In this document: positions 33,641-42,526 of the stretch, piece by piece
How positions within the stretch are numbered: position 1 is the stretch's first letter
How the letters are laid out: each line of letters begins with the position of its first letter
Source: Paucibacter sp963740455
GTDB lineage: Bacteria; Pseudomonadota; Gammaproteobacteria; Burkholderiales; Burkholderiaceae_C
Reading direction: 5' to 3'
Assembly: GCA_963740455.1 (NCBI GenBank)
Contig: CAVUEF010000007.1
Location: 372,001 to 436,000 of the forward strand
DNA length: 64,000 bases
Made by a program: the position numbers and the translations under genes
The notes under the pieces: model-generated
The model's database searches: none
The model's input: the letters and a program-made list of their open reading frames with translations, nothing else
Told to the model about the DNA's origin: nothing

Positions 33641-35869
33641 TCAGAGCTTGGCCGACAGTGTCAGGAAGACCTGGCGCGGCGCTCCGGCCATCAAGGTCTG
33701 GTTGTCACCGCTGTTGCCGAAGCCGTTGCTGCCGATGGTGGAGACATACTTCTGGTTCGTCAGGTTGTTGACACCAAGCGTGATGCTGCCCTCGGAGATG
33801 AAGCCCAGCGACTTGCTGCGGTAGCCGACGCTGAGGTTGAACAAGGCGCGCGACGGCACCGAAGCATCGTTGAGGTAACTGAAATAGCGCTGCGACATGT
33901 AGTCGATGCCGAAGTTGCCAGACAGTCGGCCGTCGTCATAGCCCAGGATCGACTTGAGCATGGTGTCGGGAGCGTCAACCACATGCTTGCCCGAGATCGC
34001 GACCAGGTTGCCGCCGCTGATGACATTGTCACGGTAGGTCGAGTTGCTCAGGCTCAGGCTGTTGAACCAGTTCACGCTCGGGGCCAGGCGCACCGACAGC
34101 GCACCCTCGACACCGGTCGAGCGCACGCCGCCGACGTTGGACAGGATGGTCGGATTGCCGACGATGCCGGCGCCTGCCTGCACGCCCAACAGCCGGTCAT
34201 GGAAGTTCACCATATAGGCCGTCAGCGAACCCTGGTAGCCGCGGCCCTGGGTGCGCCAGCCCGCTTCAAAGCTGTCCGATGTCTCGGGCTTGAGCTTGTC
34301 CTTGATCGCAGCGAATCCGACATCGGTGGTGGCAAACGGCGTGGTACCGAGGGCCGAGCCTTGGTAGGCGCGCATATTGCGGGCCACGCCGGCAAACATC
34401 TCGTCCGTCTTCGAGAATTGGTAGCTCAGGCCGATCTGGGGCAGGAAGCCCTTGTTGGCGGTGATACTGCCCGAGGGCCTGCCGGCGCCGACCTCGAGTT
34501 GTCCGTCGATCTTGACGCGCAGCGACTTGAAGCCGAAGCCCAGGTTCAGCGATTTGGACAGGGCCACGGTGTCGGACAGCGAGAACTGGTCGGTCTTGGT
34601 GTTGAACTTGTACTGCCACTGCGTGAAGAACGGATTGCTCGGGAAATCATAGGGGTTGGGCACAGCCGAGGGCGAGGTCGCGTAGAAGCGGCGCGCCTGG
34701 TCGAAGTTGTTGTCCTCGTGCCAGTAGCCGAGCTTGATCAGGTGTTGCGCGAGCTCGTACTCCAGGTTCGCGACCACGCCGCTGCGCTGGATGCCGTATT
34801 CGCTCGTGCGCAGCGCCACCGGCGTGCCGTCGGGCGACGCCGTGTAAGGCGTGAACCACAGGCCCATGCCCTTGTCGTGGTGGCTGTACAGAGTTGTCTT
34901 CAGGTGCAGACGTTCGGCCAGCTTGGCGTCCAGCGTGGCGCCGTAGAGCTCGTCGTCGCGCAGGCCCGATCCGGCATAGTAGGCATCATCGCACTGCGGC
35001 ACATAGGCGCTGCCGTTGTTACCGCACAGCGTGTTGGCGGCCTTCACCGCGGCGCTGAAGTTGGGGTAGAAGTTATCCGCCTTGTAGCCGAGTCGATTGA
35101 TCATCTCCAGCGACAGATCCTGGTAGTCGATCTCGCGCCGCTTCGAGGTGTTCACGAACGCGCTCAGGCGGTTCTCGCCGAACTGTTTCACGTACTTCGC
35201 ATTGACCTGCTCCTGGCGCTGCTGGCCCGAGCCCTTCCACTTGTCGGCGTTCTGATTTGTGTAGCTGACATAGAACTGCCCGAAGCCAGTGGCGCCACTG
35301 TCCACGCGCACAAAGGTGCGGCGGTCGTTGCTGCTGCCGAAGGTCTGATTGACCTGTGCACCGAACTTCGCAGCCGGATCGCTGGAGTAGAACTGCAGGG
35401 TGCCGCCCAGGTTGCTCGACGACGCGGTTTCAAGCGCGCCGGTGCCTTGCGACAGGATGGCGCGGCTGACGTTTTCGCTCGAGATGGCGCGGCTGATGTG
35501 CAGGCCGTTGAAATTGCCGTAGGACATGTCGCCCAGCGGCACATCGTCGAGCGTGAAGCCGAGCTGGTTCTGCGAGAACGAGCGCACCGTGATGCGTGCC
35601 GACCACTCATAGTTGCCCAGCGGATCGGAGGACTGGAAATTCACTCCCGGCAGGCGCGACAAGGTGACCAGCGGGCTCGTGCCCGCAACGGCGTTCTCGA
35701 AGTCCGCCTTGGTCAGGCCCTGGACCGATCGAAGTTGTCCGGTTCCCATCGTGACTGTGACGCGATCGAGCTCGGTGACGTCGGCCGTCTGCGCGTGCGC
35801 CGAGGCCATGCCGATGAGTGCCAGCGACAGCGCGCTGGCGAGGGTAGAGACGGGGTATTTGTGAAACAT
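33641..35869 (-). CDS. TonB-dependent outer-membrane receptor
   Basis: Protein of 742 aa. A signal peptide (cut near SAHAQT) and a degenerate TonB box region (DVTELDRVTVT) come before the plug domain (about 50-170; RSFSQNQLGFTLDDVPLGD and TASSSNLGGTL). About 560 residues of 22-strand barrel follow, ending with an aromatic-poor FLTLSAKL. ATG 35869 gives a proper signal sequence. Pho-box-like repeats lie 67-84 bases upstream. It probably imports the same phosphorus compound as the ABC set, across the outer membrane with TonB energy. Confidence 0.92.
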   Translation of the reverse strand: MFHKYPVSTLASALSLALIGMASAHAQTADVTELDRVTVTMGTGQLRSVQGLTKADFENAVAGTSPLVTLSRLPGVNFQSSDPLGNYEWSARITVRSFSQNQLGFTLDDVPLGDMSYGNFNGLHISRAISSENVSRAILSQGTGALETASSSNLGGTLQFYSSDPAAKFGAQVNQTFGSSNDRRTFVRVDSGATGFGQFYVSYTNQNADKWKGSGQQRQEQVNAKYVKQFGENRLSAFVNTSKRREIDYQDLSLEMINRLGYKADNFYPNFSAAVKAANTLCGNNGSAYVPQCDDAYYAGSGLRDDELYGATLDAKLAERLHLKTTLYSHHDKGMGLWFTPYTASPDGTPVALRTSEYGIQRSGVVANLEYELAQHLIKLGYWHEDNNFDQARRFYATSPSAVPNPYDFPSNPFFTQWQYKFNTKTDQFSLSDTVALSKSLNLGFGFKSLRVKIDGQLEVGAGRPSGSITANKGFLPQIGLSYQFSKTDEMFAGVARNMRAYQGSALGTTPFATTDVGFAAIKDKLKPETSDSFEAGWRTQGRGYQGSLTAYMVNFHDRLLGVQAGAGIVGNPTILSNVGGVRSTGVEGALSVRLAPSVNWFNSLSLSNSTYRDNVISGGNLVAISGKHVVDAPDTMLKSILGYDDGRLSGNFGIDYMSQRYFSYLNDASVPSRALFNLSVGYRSKSLGFISEGSITLGVNNLTNQKYVSTIGSNGFGNSGDNQTLMAGAPRQVFLTLSAKL

Positions 35870-35935
35870 GGATGGGCTCTCTTGATTGAAGGTGCAGCGC
35901 CTTGCGATGCGACGACGGGAATGTCGCAAAAGCTC

Positions 35936-35953
35936 ATGACAGCTCGGTGACAA
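35936..35953 (-). promoter_or_regulatory. Pho-box-like site in front of the TonB receptor operon
   Basis: On the minus strand TTGTCAC, four bases (CGAG), then CTGTCAT gives two 7-base direct repeats with an 11-base period, close to the PhoB consensus of two CTGTCAT repeats. It lies 67-84 bases upstream of the receptor ATG, a normal activator position. PhoB control is inferred. Confidence 0.7.
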
Positions 35954-35988
35954 GACGAGCAAGTCACGCCGGTAGCATCCAATTCGCA

Positions 35989-36017
35989 ACGTCACAGCGG
36001 CGTCATCAAGTTGTCAC
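35989..36017 (+). promoter_or_regulatory. Three direct repeats with 11-base period (PhoB/OmpR-type site)
   Basis: ACGTCAC, GCGTCAT and TTGTCAC occur on the plus strand, each separated by four bases. The 11-base spacing is that of PhoB and other OmpR-family binding sites, though two repeats have CG for the usual TG. The site lies 82-110 bases upstream of the aldo/keto reductase ATG and could serve either direction of the divergent promoter region. Confidence 0.5.
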
Positions 36018-36098
36018 GCGTTGTCCTGCAACGCGCGCGCGGCGGGCTATAGTCGGCTCGCGCAGGCGCAGAAAATCTGCGTGCAGCAGGAGATGTCA

Positions 36099-37102
36099 AT
36101 GCAATACCGCAGCTTGGGCAAGAGCAATCTGAAGGTGTCGGGCCTGTGCCTGGGCACGATGATGTTTGGCGACCAGACCGCGCGCGACGCGGCTGCCGCC
36201 ATCGTCGCCCACGCGCACGCCAATGGGGTCAATTACATAGACACGGCCGACGTGTATTCGCTGGGCGCGTCCGAGACCATGGTGGGCGATTTGCTCAAGG
36301 GGCAGCGCCATGACTGGGTGCTGGCCACCAAGCTGGGCAACAAGATGTCGGATCGTGTCAACGAAGGTCGGTTCTCGCGGTCCTGGATGTTGCGCGAAGT
36401 CGAGGCCAGCCTGAGGCGATTGCAGACCGACTGTGTGGACATCCTCTATCTGCACCTCGACTACAACGGCATGGACCTGGAAGAGCCGCTGCGCGCGCTC
36501 GATACGATGTTGAGTACCGGCAAGATTCGCTATTGGGGCTTGTCCAATTTCCGCGGCTGGCGCATCGCCGAGGCCATGCGCGTGGCCGACGCGCTGGGCA
36601 TGCCGGTCCCGTGGTGTGCCAGCCCTATTACAACCTGCTCAACCGCATGCCCGAGGTCGAGGTGCTGCCGGCCTGCGCGCATTACGGCATCGGCGTCACG
36701 CCCTACAGCCCGATCGCGCGCGGCGTGCTCACCGGCAAGTACGTGCCGGGCCAGGCGCCCCCTGCGGGCACGCGCGCCGGCCGCGCCGACAAGCGCATGG
36801 CGCAGACCGAATTTCGCGAAGAGTCGCTGCAGATCGCCCAGACCTTGATGAAGCATGCGCAGGCCAGAGGCGTCACGCTGGCGCAGTTCGCCACCGCCTG
36901 GGTGCTGGCGAACCGGGCCGTCAGCGCGGTGATCGCCGGGCCGCGCACCTTCGAGCAGTGGTGCGACTATCTGCCCGCACTCGGTTATTGTGTGACCAGC
37001 GAGGACGAAGCGCTGGTCGATTCACTCGTGAGACCGGGCCACCCGTCAACGCCCGGCTATACCGACCCGGCCTACCCGCTCAACGGCCGTGTGCTCGCTT
37101 GA
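36099..37102 (+). pseudogene. Aldo/keto reductase, frameshifted
   Basis: ATG 36099 opens an aldo/keto reductase that reads well for about 168 residues, with the catalytic tetrad in view: Asp in NYIDTADVYS, Tyr in the same segment, Lys in LATKLGN, His in ILYLHLDYNG. Near 36603-36615 the frame changes by one base: ADALGMP should continue RPVVCQPYYNLLNRMPEVEV, but a base is missing, and the rest of the protein runs in the next frame to 37102 (ending GRVLA). With the missing base restored the product is about 334 aa, normal for the family. Either a recent inactivating deletion or a sequence error. Confidence 0.85.
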
Positions 37103-37251
37103 TAATTCAGCCGTCAATCGGCCGCACCGCCGGGTGCGACATCGCATCGAAGCCAAGCTGGCAGCACGGCGTTCAGATGACGTACATTTGTACCCATGCT
37201 GATTGAGCGGCGGCGGCCCGCGCCGGCGCGCCATTGCATGGGAGGCCCGAG

Positions 37252-38112
37252 GTGAAGACATCCACCGCAGTGATTGCCGGAACCCTGTTGCTGGGACTGA
37301 TGGGAGTCGGCGCGTGGTACGGATTGCGCCCGCCCGCCGACGCCCCGGTGCCGGCCGCTGCGCCGCTACAGCGCGTGTCGCCAGCGCAGGCGGCGGCGCC
37401 AGCGGCCGCCGCGTCCACGCCGGCCGTCGTCTACCCCTTGCCCGCACCGCCGGCCGCGTCCGCGCCGGCAACGCTGGATGTCGCGGCCGTGCTGACCGAT
37501 CTGTTCGGCCAGAAATCCGTTTCGGCGCTGTTTCAGTTGCAGGATTTTCCACGCCGCTTCGTGGCCACCGTCGACAACCTGGGCCGTGCGCAGGCGCCCA
37601 AGTCGCTGTGGCCGATGAACCCGGCGCAAGGCCGATTGACCGTGCAGACGCTGAACGGCGCGAGCGTCATCAGTCCCGACAACGGCATGCGCTACACGCC
37701 TTATGTGCTGCTCATCGAGTCGGTTGACATGCACCAGGTGCTGGCGGTCTATACGCGGCTGTACCCGCTGTTTCAAGCAGCGTACGAAGAAATCGGCTTC
37801 CCCGGCCGTTACTTCAACGACCGTCTGGTCGAAGTCATCGACCAGCTGCTGGCCACGCCTGAGATGAACGATCCGATCAAGGTTCACCTGCCGACGGTGG
37901 CCGGGTCGGTGCAGCTGACCCATCCGTGGCTGTTCTATGCCTTCGACGATGCGGCCCTTCAGTCGCTCACGGCGGGACAGAAGCTCCTGTTGCGCATGGG
38001 TCCGGTCAACGCGCGACGCGTGAAGACCCGGCTGATCGAGTTTCGTCGTCTCGTCACGGCCGGCGGCGGTGCGTCGGGTGGCGCCGGCGCAGCGCAGCAG
38101 CCCCAGCGCTGA
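37252..38112 (+). CDS. DUF3014-like membrane-anchored protein
   Basis: Protein of 286 aa starting at GTG 37252, chosen because GGGAGG lies 6 bases upstream. One N-terminal membrane helix (VIAGTLLLGLMGVGAWYGL) is followed by an Ala/Pro-rich linker (about 25-75). The globular DUF3014-type domain then runs from ALFQLQDFPRRFVATVDNLG to the end; YVLLIESVDMHQVLAVYTRLYPLFQ is well conserved in character. It faces the periplasm. Function unknown; no operon partner. Confidence 0.8.
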   Translation: MKTSTAVIAGTLLLGLMGVGAWYGLRPPADAPVPAAAPLQRVSPAQAAAPAAAASTPAVVYPLPAPPAASAPATLDVAAVLTDLFGQKSVSALFQLQDFPRRFVATVDNLGRAQAPKSLWPMNPAQGRLTVQTLNGASVISPDNGMRYTPYVLLIESVDMHQVLAVYTRLYPLFQAAYEEIGFPGRYFNDRLVEVIDQLLATPEMNDPIKVHLPTVAGSVQLTHPWLFYAFDDAALQSLTAGQKLLLRMGPVNARRVKTRLIEFRRLVTAGGGASGGAGAAQQPQR

Positions 38113-38147
38113 CCGGGCGGGCCGCCGGGCGCTCGTTGGCGCACGGT

Positions 38148-38648
38148 TCAAGCCATGCGGTCGATGCGCACCGCCAGCACGACCGAGGTGGTGGTCTTGA
38201 TGACGCCGTCGAGCTCGCCAATCTCGTCAAGCAGCGCATCCAGCCGGGTGGTCGACTCGGCCCGCAGCAGCGCCATGTAGTCGAACTCGCCGCTCACCGA
38301 ACTGAGCTGGCGCAGCTCGGGCAGGCGTGTCAGGCGCTTGATGACATCCTTGGCCGTCTTGGGCTGGATGCTGATGCCGACAAAGGCCTGCACGCCGCGC
38401 TCGGCGGCCTCGACGCCCAGCCGCACCGTATAGCCGACGATCACCGCCTCGCGCTCCAGGCGCATCAAGCGCGCAAGCACCGTGGTGCGCGCGACACCGA
38501 GCTTGCGCGCCAGATTGGCCGTGCTTTCGCGCGCGTTGGCCTGCAGCAAGGCGATCAGTTCGCGGTCGAGCTTGTCCTTCGGACTGCCGGGATGGGCAGG
38601 CGCAGTCTGGCTGGGGCGCGCCATCGTAGCGTTCGTACGTGCAGGCAT
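38148..38648 (-). CDS. Lrp/AsnC family regulator, divergent from lysine catabolic genes
   Basis: Protein of 166 aa. N-terminal winged helix (DRELIALLQANARESTANLA and KLGVARTTVLARLMRLE) and a C-terminal RAM ligand domain (about 85-160; VSGEFDYMALLRAES). ATG 38648 has AGAGG upstream. It is divergent from the lysine dehydrogenase-like gene across 135 bases that contain a palindrome, so it most likely activates that pair in response to lysine or an intermediate, as AsnC-type lysine regulators do. Confidence 0.9.
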   Translation of the reverse strand: MPARTNATMARPSQTAPAHPGSPKDKLDRELIALLQANARESTANLARKLGVARTTVLARLMRLEREAVIVGYTVRLGVEAAERGVQAFVGISIQPKTAKDVIKRLTRLPELRQLSSVSGEFDYMALLRAESTTRLDALLDEIGELDGVIKTTTSVVLAVRIDRMA

Positions 38649-38684
38649 GAAAACCTCTTGATTCTGACGAATTGGATGAGACTG

Positions 38685-38699
38685 CTGACAATAGGTCAG
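38685..38699. promoter_or_regulatory. Lrp/AsnC-type palindrome in the divergent promoter
   Basis: CTGACAATAGGTCAG is a 15-base palindrome with 5-base arms and an A/T-centred core, 37 bases upstream of the regulator ATG and 85 from the dehydrogenase ATG. Size and symmetry fit an Lrp-family site. Confidence 0.55.
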
Positions 38700-38783
38700 A
38701 TTTATGCATTTATACGTCGAACTCATGGTTTTTTTCGTCGCTGACTTTGCCTAGACTGGCGGCAACGTATCCAGGAGATCAAG

Positions 38784-39878
38784 ATGAAAATTGCCTTGCT
38801 CGGCGCCGGTCATATCGGCCAAACCATTGCCCGGCTGCTGCACGACAGTGGCGACTACCAGGTCAGCGTGCTCGACAGGTCCGACCCGGCCCTGGCCAAG
38901 CTGGCGGCGCATGGCATTCAAACGAAACGCGTCGACACCCAGGATGCGAAGGCCTTGCTGGCCGCGATCAAGGGACACGACACGGTCGTGAACGCCTTGC
39001 CGTATCAGCTGGCGATCAGCGTTGCGCGGGCGGCGCTCGAGGCCGGCTGCAATTACTTCGACTTGACCGAAGACGTGGCCGCCACCAAGGAGATCAAGCG
39101 CATTGCGGCAGACGCCGGCACCGTCTTCATGCCGCAATGCGGCCTGGCGCCGGGCTTCATCGGCATCGTCGCGCACCACCTGGCCAAATCGTTCGACACG
39201 CTGCACGACGTGAAGATGCGCGTCGGTGCGCTGCCGGCCTTCCCGACGAATGCGCTCAAGTACAACCTGACCTGGAGCGTCGATGGCCTGATCAACGAGT
39301 ATTGCCACCCTTGCGAGAGCATCCACGACGGCAAGACCATCGAGCTGCTGCCGCTCGAAGGCCTCGAGCATTTCTCGCTCGACGGCACCGAGTACGAAGC
39401 CTTCAATACCTCAGGGGGCCTGGGCACCTTGTGCGAAACGCTGGTGGGGCGAGTACGCAATCTCGACTACAAGACGGTGCGCTATCCCGGCCACCGCGAT
39501 CTGATGATGATGCTGCTCGAAGACCTGCAACTGAAGAACGACCAGGAGACGCTGAAGGACATCATGCGCCGCTCGATGCCGGCCACCATGCAGGACGTGG
39601 TGCTGGTGTTCGTGACGGTGTCGGGCATGCGCGGCGGCCATCTGGTGCAGGAGGTATTTGCCCGCAAGATCTTTGCCGATCGCGATGAGGCGGCGCCCTT
39701 GTCGGCGATCCAGATCACCACCGCCGCCGGCATCTGTGCGGCAGTCGATCTCTTCCGCGAGCGAAAATTGCCGCAACGCGGCTTCATACGGCAGGAGCAA
39801 GTCGAGTTGCCGGCGTTTCTGGCGAATCGATTTGGCAAGGCCTATCAGCAGTCGCGCCAGGTTGAATCCATCGGGTGA
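38784..39878 (+). CDS. Lysine 6-dehydrogenase / saccharopine dehydrogenase family
   Basis: Protein of 364 aa. An NAD(P)-binding start LLGAGHIGQTIARLL and DTVVNALPYQLAISVARAA match the saccharopine dehydrogenase N-domain; the C-terminal part has CGLAPGFIGIVAHHLA. Length is that of lysine 6-dehydrogenase, which deaminates the epsilon amino group to give the semialdehyde/piperideine-6-carboxylate. The next gene encodes an ALDH7-like enzyme that uses this product, and an Lrp regulator is divergent, so the assignment is well supported by context. A role in carboxynorspermidine-type chemistry is less likely. Confidence 0.85.
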   Translation: MKIALLGAGHIGQTIARLLHDSGDYQVSVLDRSDPALAKLAAHGIQTKRVDTQDAKALLAAIKGHDTVVNALPYQLAISVARAALEAGCNYFDLTEDVAATKEIKRIAADAGTVFMPQCGLAPGFIGIVAHHLAKSFDTLHDVKMRVGALPAFPTNALKYNLTWSVDGLINEYCHPCESIHDGKTIELLPLEGLEHFSLDGTEYEAFNTSGGLGTLCETLVGRVRNLDYKTVRYPGHRDLMMMLLEDLQLKNDQETLKDIMRRSMPATMQDVVLVFVTVSGMRGGHLVQEVFARKIFADRDEAAPLSAIQITTAAGICAAVDLFRERKLPQRGFIRQEQVELPAFLANRFGKAYQQSRQVESIG

Positions 39879-39945
39879 CCTGGGCCTTGCCAGCCCCGTT
39901 CGCACGGACAAACGTAGTATTAACAGGCGCTAGAGGAACCATGCC

Positions 39946-41448
39946 ATGACAGCGAACCAGATACTCGATCTCCTGGGCGTCAGCGAAGCAGCCCGCAGCG
40001 GCGGCAATCTGCCGGTGCACTCACCCATCGACGGCGCGCAGATCGGCGCCGTGCATGCGGCAAGCGCGCAAGAGATGCAGGCGGCCATCGCCCGCAGTCA
40101 CGAGGCTTTTCTGGTCTGGCGCCAAGTGCCTGCGCCGCGGCGTGGCGAGCTGGTGCGACTGCTGGGCGACGAGCTGCGCCGCCACAAGACCGAGCTGGGC
40201 CGCCTGGTGTCGCTGGAGGCCGGCAAGGTCTCGAGCGAGGGCGACGGCGAAGTGCAGGAGATGATAGACATCTGCGACTTCGCGGTCGGCCTGTCGCGTC
40301 AGCTCTGCGGCCTGACGATTGCCTCCGAGCGCCCCGGCCACCGCATGATGGAGCAGTGGCTGCCGCTGGGCGTGGTGGGCATCATCAGCGCCTTCAACTT
40401 TCCCGTCGCCGTGTGGTCGTGGAACGCGGCGCTGTCGCTGGTGTGCGGCAATGCGGTGGTCTGGAAGCCGTCGGAGAAGACGCCGCTCGCCGCGCTGGCG
40501 ACACAGGCCTTGTTCGAACGCGCACTGGCGCGTTTTGGCGCTGACGCGCCGGCTCATTTGTCGCAGGTCGTCAATGGCGGACCGGCAGCAGGCGAAGCGC
40601 TGGTTGACGATACGCGCGTCGCGCTGCTCTCGGCCACCGGCAGCACGCGCATGGGCCGCCAGGTGGGTCCGCGGGTGGCAGCACGTTTCGGTCGCAGCCT
40701 GCTCGAGCTCGGCGGCAACAACGCCATCATCGTCGCACCGTCGGCCGACCTGGATCTGGCGGTGCGCGGCATTCTGTTCGGCGCCTATGGCACGGCCGGC
40801 CAGCGTTGTACGAGCACGCGCCGCGTCATCGCACACGCCAGCATTCATGACGAACTGCTGCAGCGGCTCGAGCGCGCGCGTGCCAGCCTCAAGATAGGCA
40901 GCCCGCTTGAGCCGGGCGTCCTGGTCGGCCCGCTGATAGACCAGGCCGCTTTCGAGCAGATGCAGCTGGCGCTCGAGCAAGCCCGGGCCGAGGGCGGCAC
41001 GGTGCGCGGCGGTACCCGCGCGCTCGCTGAGCAATACCCCAAGGCCTGGTATGCCGAGCCCGCGCTGGTGGTCATGCCAGCGCAGACCGCGGTGGTGCGC
41101 AAGGAGACCTTCGCGCCCATTCTCTACATATTGCGCTACGAGACGCTTGACGCGGCAATCGCGCTACACAACGACGTGCCGCAAGGCCTGTCGTCGGCCA
41201 TCTTCACGAACGATTTGCGCGAGGCCGAAATCTTCTTGAGCGCAGCCGGTTCGGACTGCGGCATCGCCAACGTCAATATCGGCACTTCGGGGGCCGAGAT
41301 CGGCGGCGCTTTCGGCGGCGAAAAGGAAACCGGTGGCGGGCGCGAATCGGGATCGGACGCCTGGCGCAACTACATGCGCCGCGCCACCAACACGATCAAC
41401 TACTCGCGCTCGCTGCCGTTGGCGCAGGGCGTGAAGTTCGACGTTTGA
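39946..41448 (+). CDS. amaB: Aminoadipate semialdehyde dehydrogenase (ALDH7/AmaB-like)
   Basis: Protein of 500 aa of the ALDH7 branch. The catalytic Glu is in LLELGGNNAI and the catalytic Cys in GTAGQRCTSTRR; ISAFNFPVAVW, SATGSTRMG and the C-terminal GGAFGGEKETGGGRESGSD are characteristic of this branch. It oxidises 2-aminoadipate 6-semialdehyde to 2-aminoadipate. It lies 67 bases behind the lysine dehydrogenase gene. The gene symbol follows the Pseudomonas lysine pathway enzyme. Confidence 0.9.
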   Translation: MTANQILDLLGVSEAARSGGNLPVHSPIDGAQIGAVHAASAQEMQAAIARSHEAFLVWRQVPAPRRGELVRLLGDELRRHKTELGRLVSLEAGKVSSEGDGEVQEMIDICDFAVGLSRQLCGLTIASERPGHRMMEQWLPLGVVGIISAFNFPVAVWSWNAALSLVCGNAVVWKPSEKTPLAALATQALFERALARFGADAPAHLSQVVNGGPAAGEALVDDTRVALLSATGSTRMGRQVGPRVAARFGRSLLELGGNNAIIVAPSADLDLAVRGILFGAYGTAGQRCTSTRRVIAHASIHDELLQRLERARASLKIGSPLEPGVLVGPLIDQAAFEQMQLALEQARAEGGTVRGGTRALAEQYPKAWYAEPALVVMPAQTAVVRKETFAPILYILRYETLDAAIALHNDVPQGLSSAIFTNDLREAEIFLSAAGSDCGIANVNIGTSGAEIGGAFGGEKETGGGRESGSDAWRNYMRRATNTINYSRSLPLAQGVKFDV

Positions 41449-41455
41449 GCCGGCC

Positions 41456-41476
41456 GGCAGCCTCCCCAAGGCTGCC
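41456..41476 (+). terminator. Hairpin after the ALDH7-like gene
   Basis: GGCAGCCT and AGGCTGCC form a perfect 8-base stem with a 5-base loop, 7 bases after the stop codon. There is no T tract, so it is a hairpin-type or mRNA-stabilising end rather than a classic intrinsic terminator. Confidence 0.5.
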
Positions 41477-41671
41477 ACAGGATCGCAGACCCGCGGCGCG
41501 GGAAGCTGACTGCCATCCACCGTCTCGTTCCAGTCAAGTTCGTGCGCGGCCTGCCAGCCGGCGTCGCCTGCCTGGTGCGGGTCCGCACCACACATCCGGA
41601 TACGGTGACACATTGCACGGACTCGCCTTGTGCCCGTCGGCAACTGCGCCGCCCGTTCTGCTACCGTCTAA

Positions 41672-41832
41672 GTAGGCCATTTCACAAATACGGGCAAGCA
41701 ATGAGATCGATGGATTTCACCGCCAGGCTAGGCGCAGACCCGCAGCCGCACTCGACGTGCGGCAAGAGGCTGCAACGACGCATGGAGGAGAAAGACGCGA
41801 TCTCATGTGGCTGTGTTTGTGAAATGGCCTAC
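41672..41832. repeat. 161-base element with 17-base perfect terminal inverted repeats
   Basis: GTAGGCCATTTCACAAA at 41672-41688 is the exact reverse complement of 41816-41832. Inside, ATGAGATCG (41701-41709) pairs with CGATCTCAT (41798-41806), and a central hairpin CCGCAC-TCGAC-GTGCGG (41746-41762) is capped by GCAG/CTGC. The whole element can therefore fold as a nested hairpin. No target duplication is obvious. It could be a miniature inverted-repeat element or a structured RNA. Confidence 0.7.
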
Positions 41833-42073
41833 CAAGCCCGACGCACTCAGGCACAAGTCGCAAGCGCAATGCGGATTCTTGTGATCACTGGCCCGCGAGG
41901 GCAAGGCCGTGCCTGCGGTGACTGTTACTTGTGCTTGCAAGGCATTGAACGGTCAACCGTGAGAGATTTCACGAATCCGGATCAACCCACGATCGGCGGC
42001 GCGCTCGGTCCGATGAGTGGGAAACCGGGTCAATAGAGAAGATGGACAATTTCCACATCGACGGAGAACCCTC

Positions 42074-42526
42074 ATGACAGTCATTCCACGTCCCCGACTT
42101 GATCGCCACCGCGTCCGGCGCGGCTTCACGCTGATCGAGCTGATGGTGGTGGTCGCGATAGTGGCCATCCTGGCCGTGGTGGCAATGCCTGCCTATACCG
42201 ACTACATCGTGCGCGGCAAGATCCCCGACGCGACCTCCCGGCTTTCCGCCATGCAGGTTCAGATGGAGCAGTTCTTTCAGGACAACCACACCTATGTGAA
42301 CGCGCCGGCCTGTGCCAACGACACCACCAGCAGCAAGTACTTCGACTACTCGTGTGCGGCAGGCACCACCGCCTCGGCATACAGCTTGCAGGCTGTCGGC
42401 AAAGGCAGCATGGCCGGGTTCACCTACACCGTGAATCAGTCTGGAGCGAAGGCCACGACGGCCGTGCCCGCAGGCTGGACGGCATCCGTCACCTGCTGGG
42501 TGACCAAGAAGGACGGCACATGCTGA
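42074..42526 (+). CDS. pilE: Type IV pilin (PilE-like)
   Basis: Protein of 150 aa. Prepilin leader with basic residues ending RRG, then FTLIELMVVVAIVAILAVVA, with the Glu at position 5 after the cleavage site. The C-terminal half has a Cys pair (VTCWVTKKDGTC) for the pilin D-region loop. It may be a minor or the major pilin. First gene of the pilus assembly cluster; fimT overlaps its end by 7 bases. Confidence 0.9.
   Translation: MTVIPRPRLDRHRVRRGFTLIELMVVVAIVAILAVVAMPAYTDYIVRGKIPDATSRLSAMQVQMEQFFQDNHTYVNAPACANDTTSSKYFDYSCAAGTTASAYSLQAVGKGSMAGFTYTVNQSGAKATTAVPAGWTASVTCWVTKKDGTC

Larger units (their letters stand above)
41449..42073. other. 625-base non-coding stretch with inverted-repeat element
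   Basis: No convincing gene lies between the ALDH7-like gene and pilE; the frame 41542-42036 has no homology I recognise and its start lacks a ribosome site. The stretch contains a hairpin behind the ALDH7-like gene, a 161-base inverted-repeat element (41672-41832), and a second inverted repeat GCACAAGT (41851) with ACTTGTGC (41927). The pilE promoter must be within the last 150 bases. Confidence 0.7.

Noticed and set aside
33983..35950. Plus-strand open frame of 655 codons
   Set aside because: It is the antisense shadow of the TonB-dependent receptor; no ribosome site or recognisable domain.
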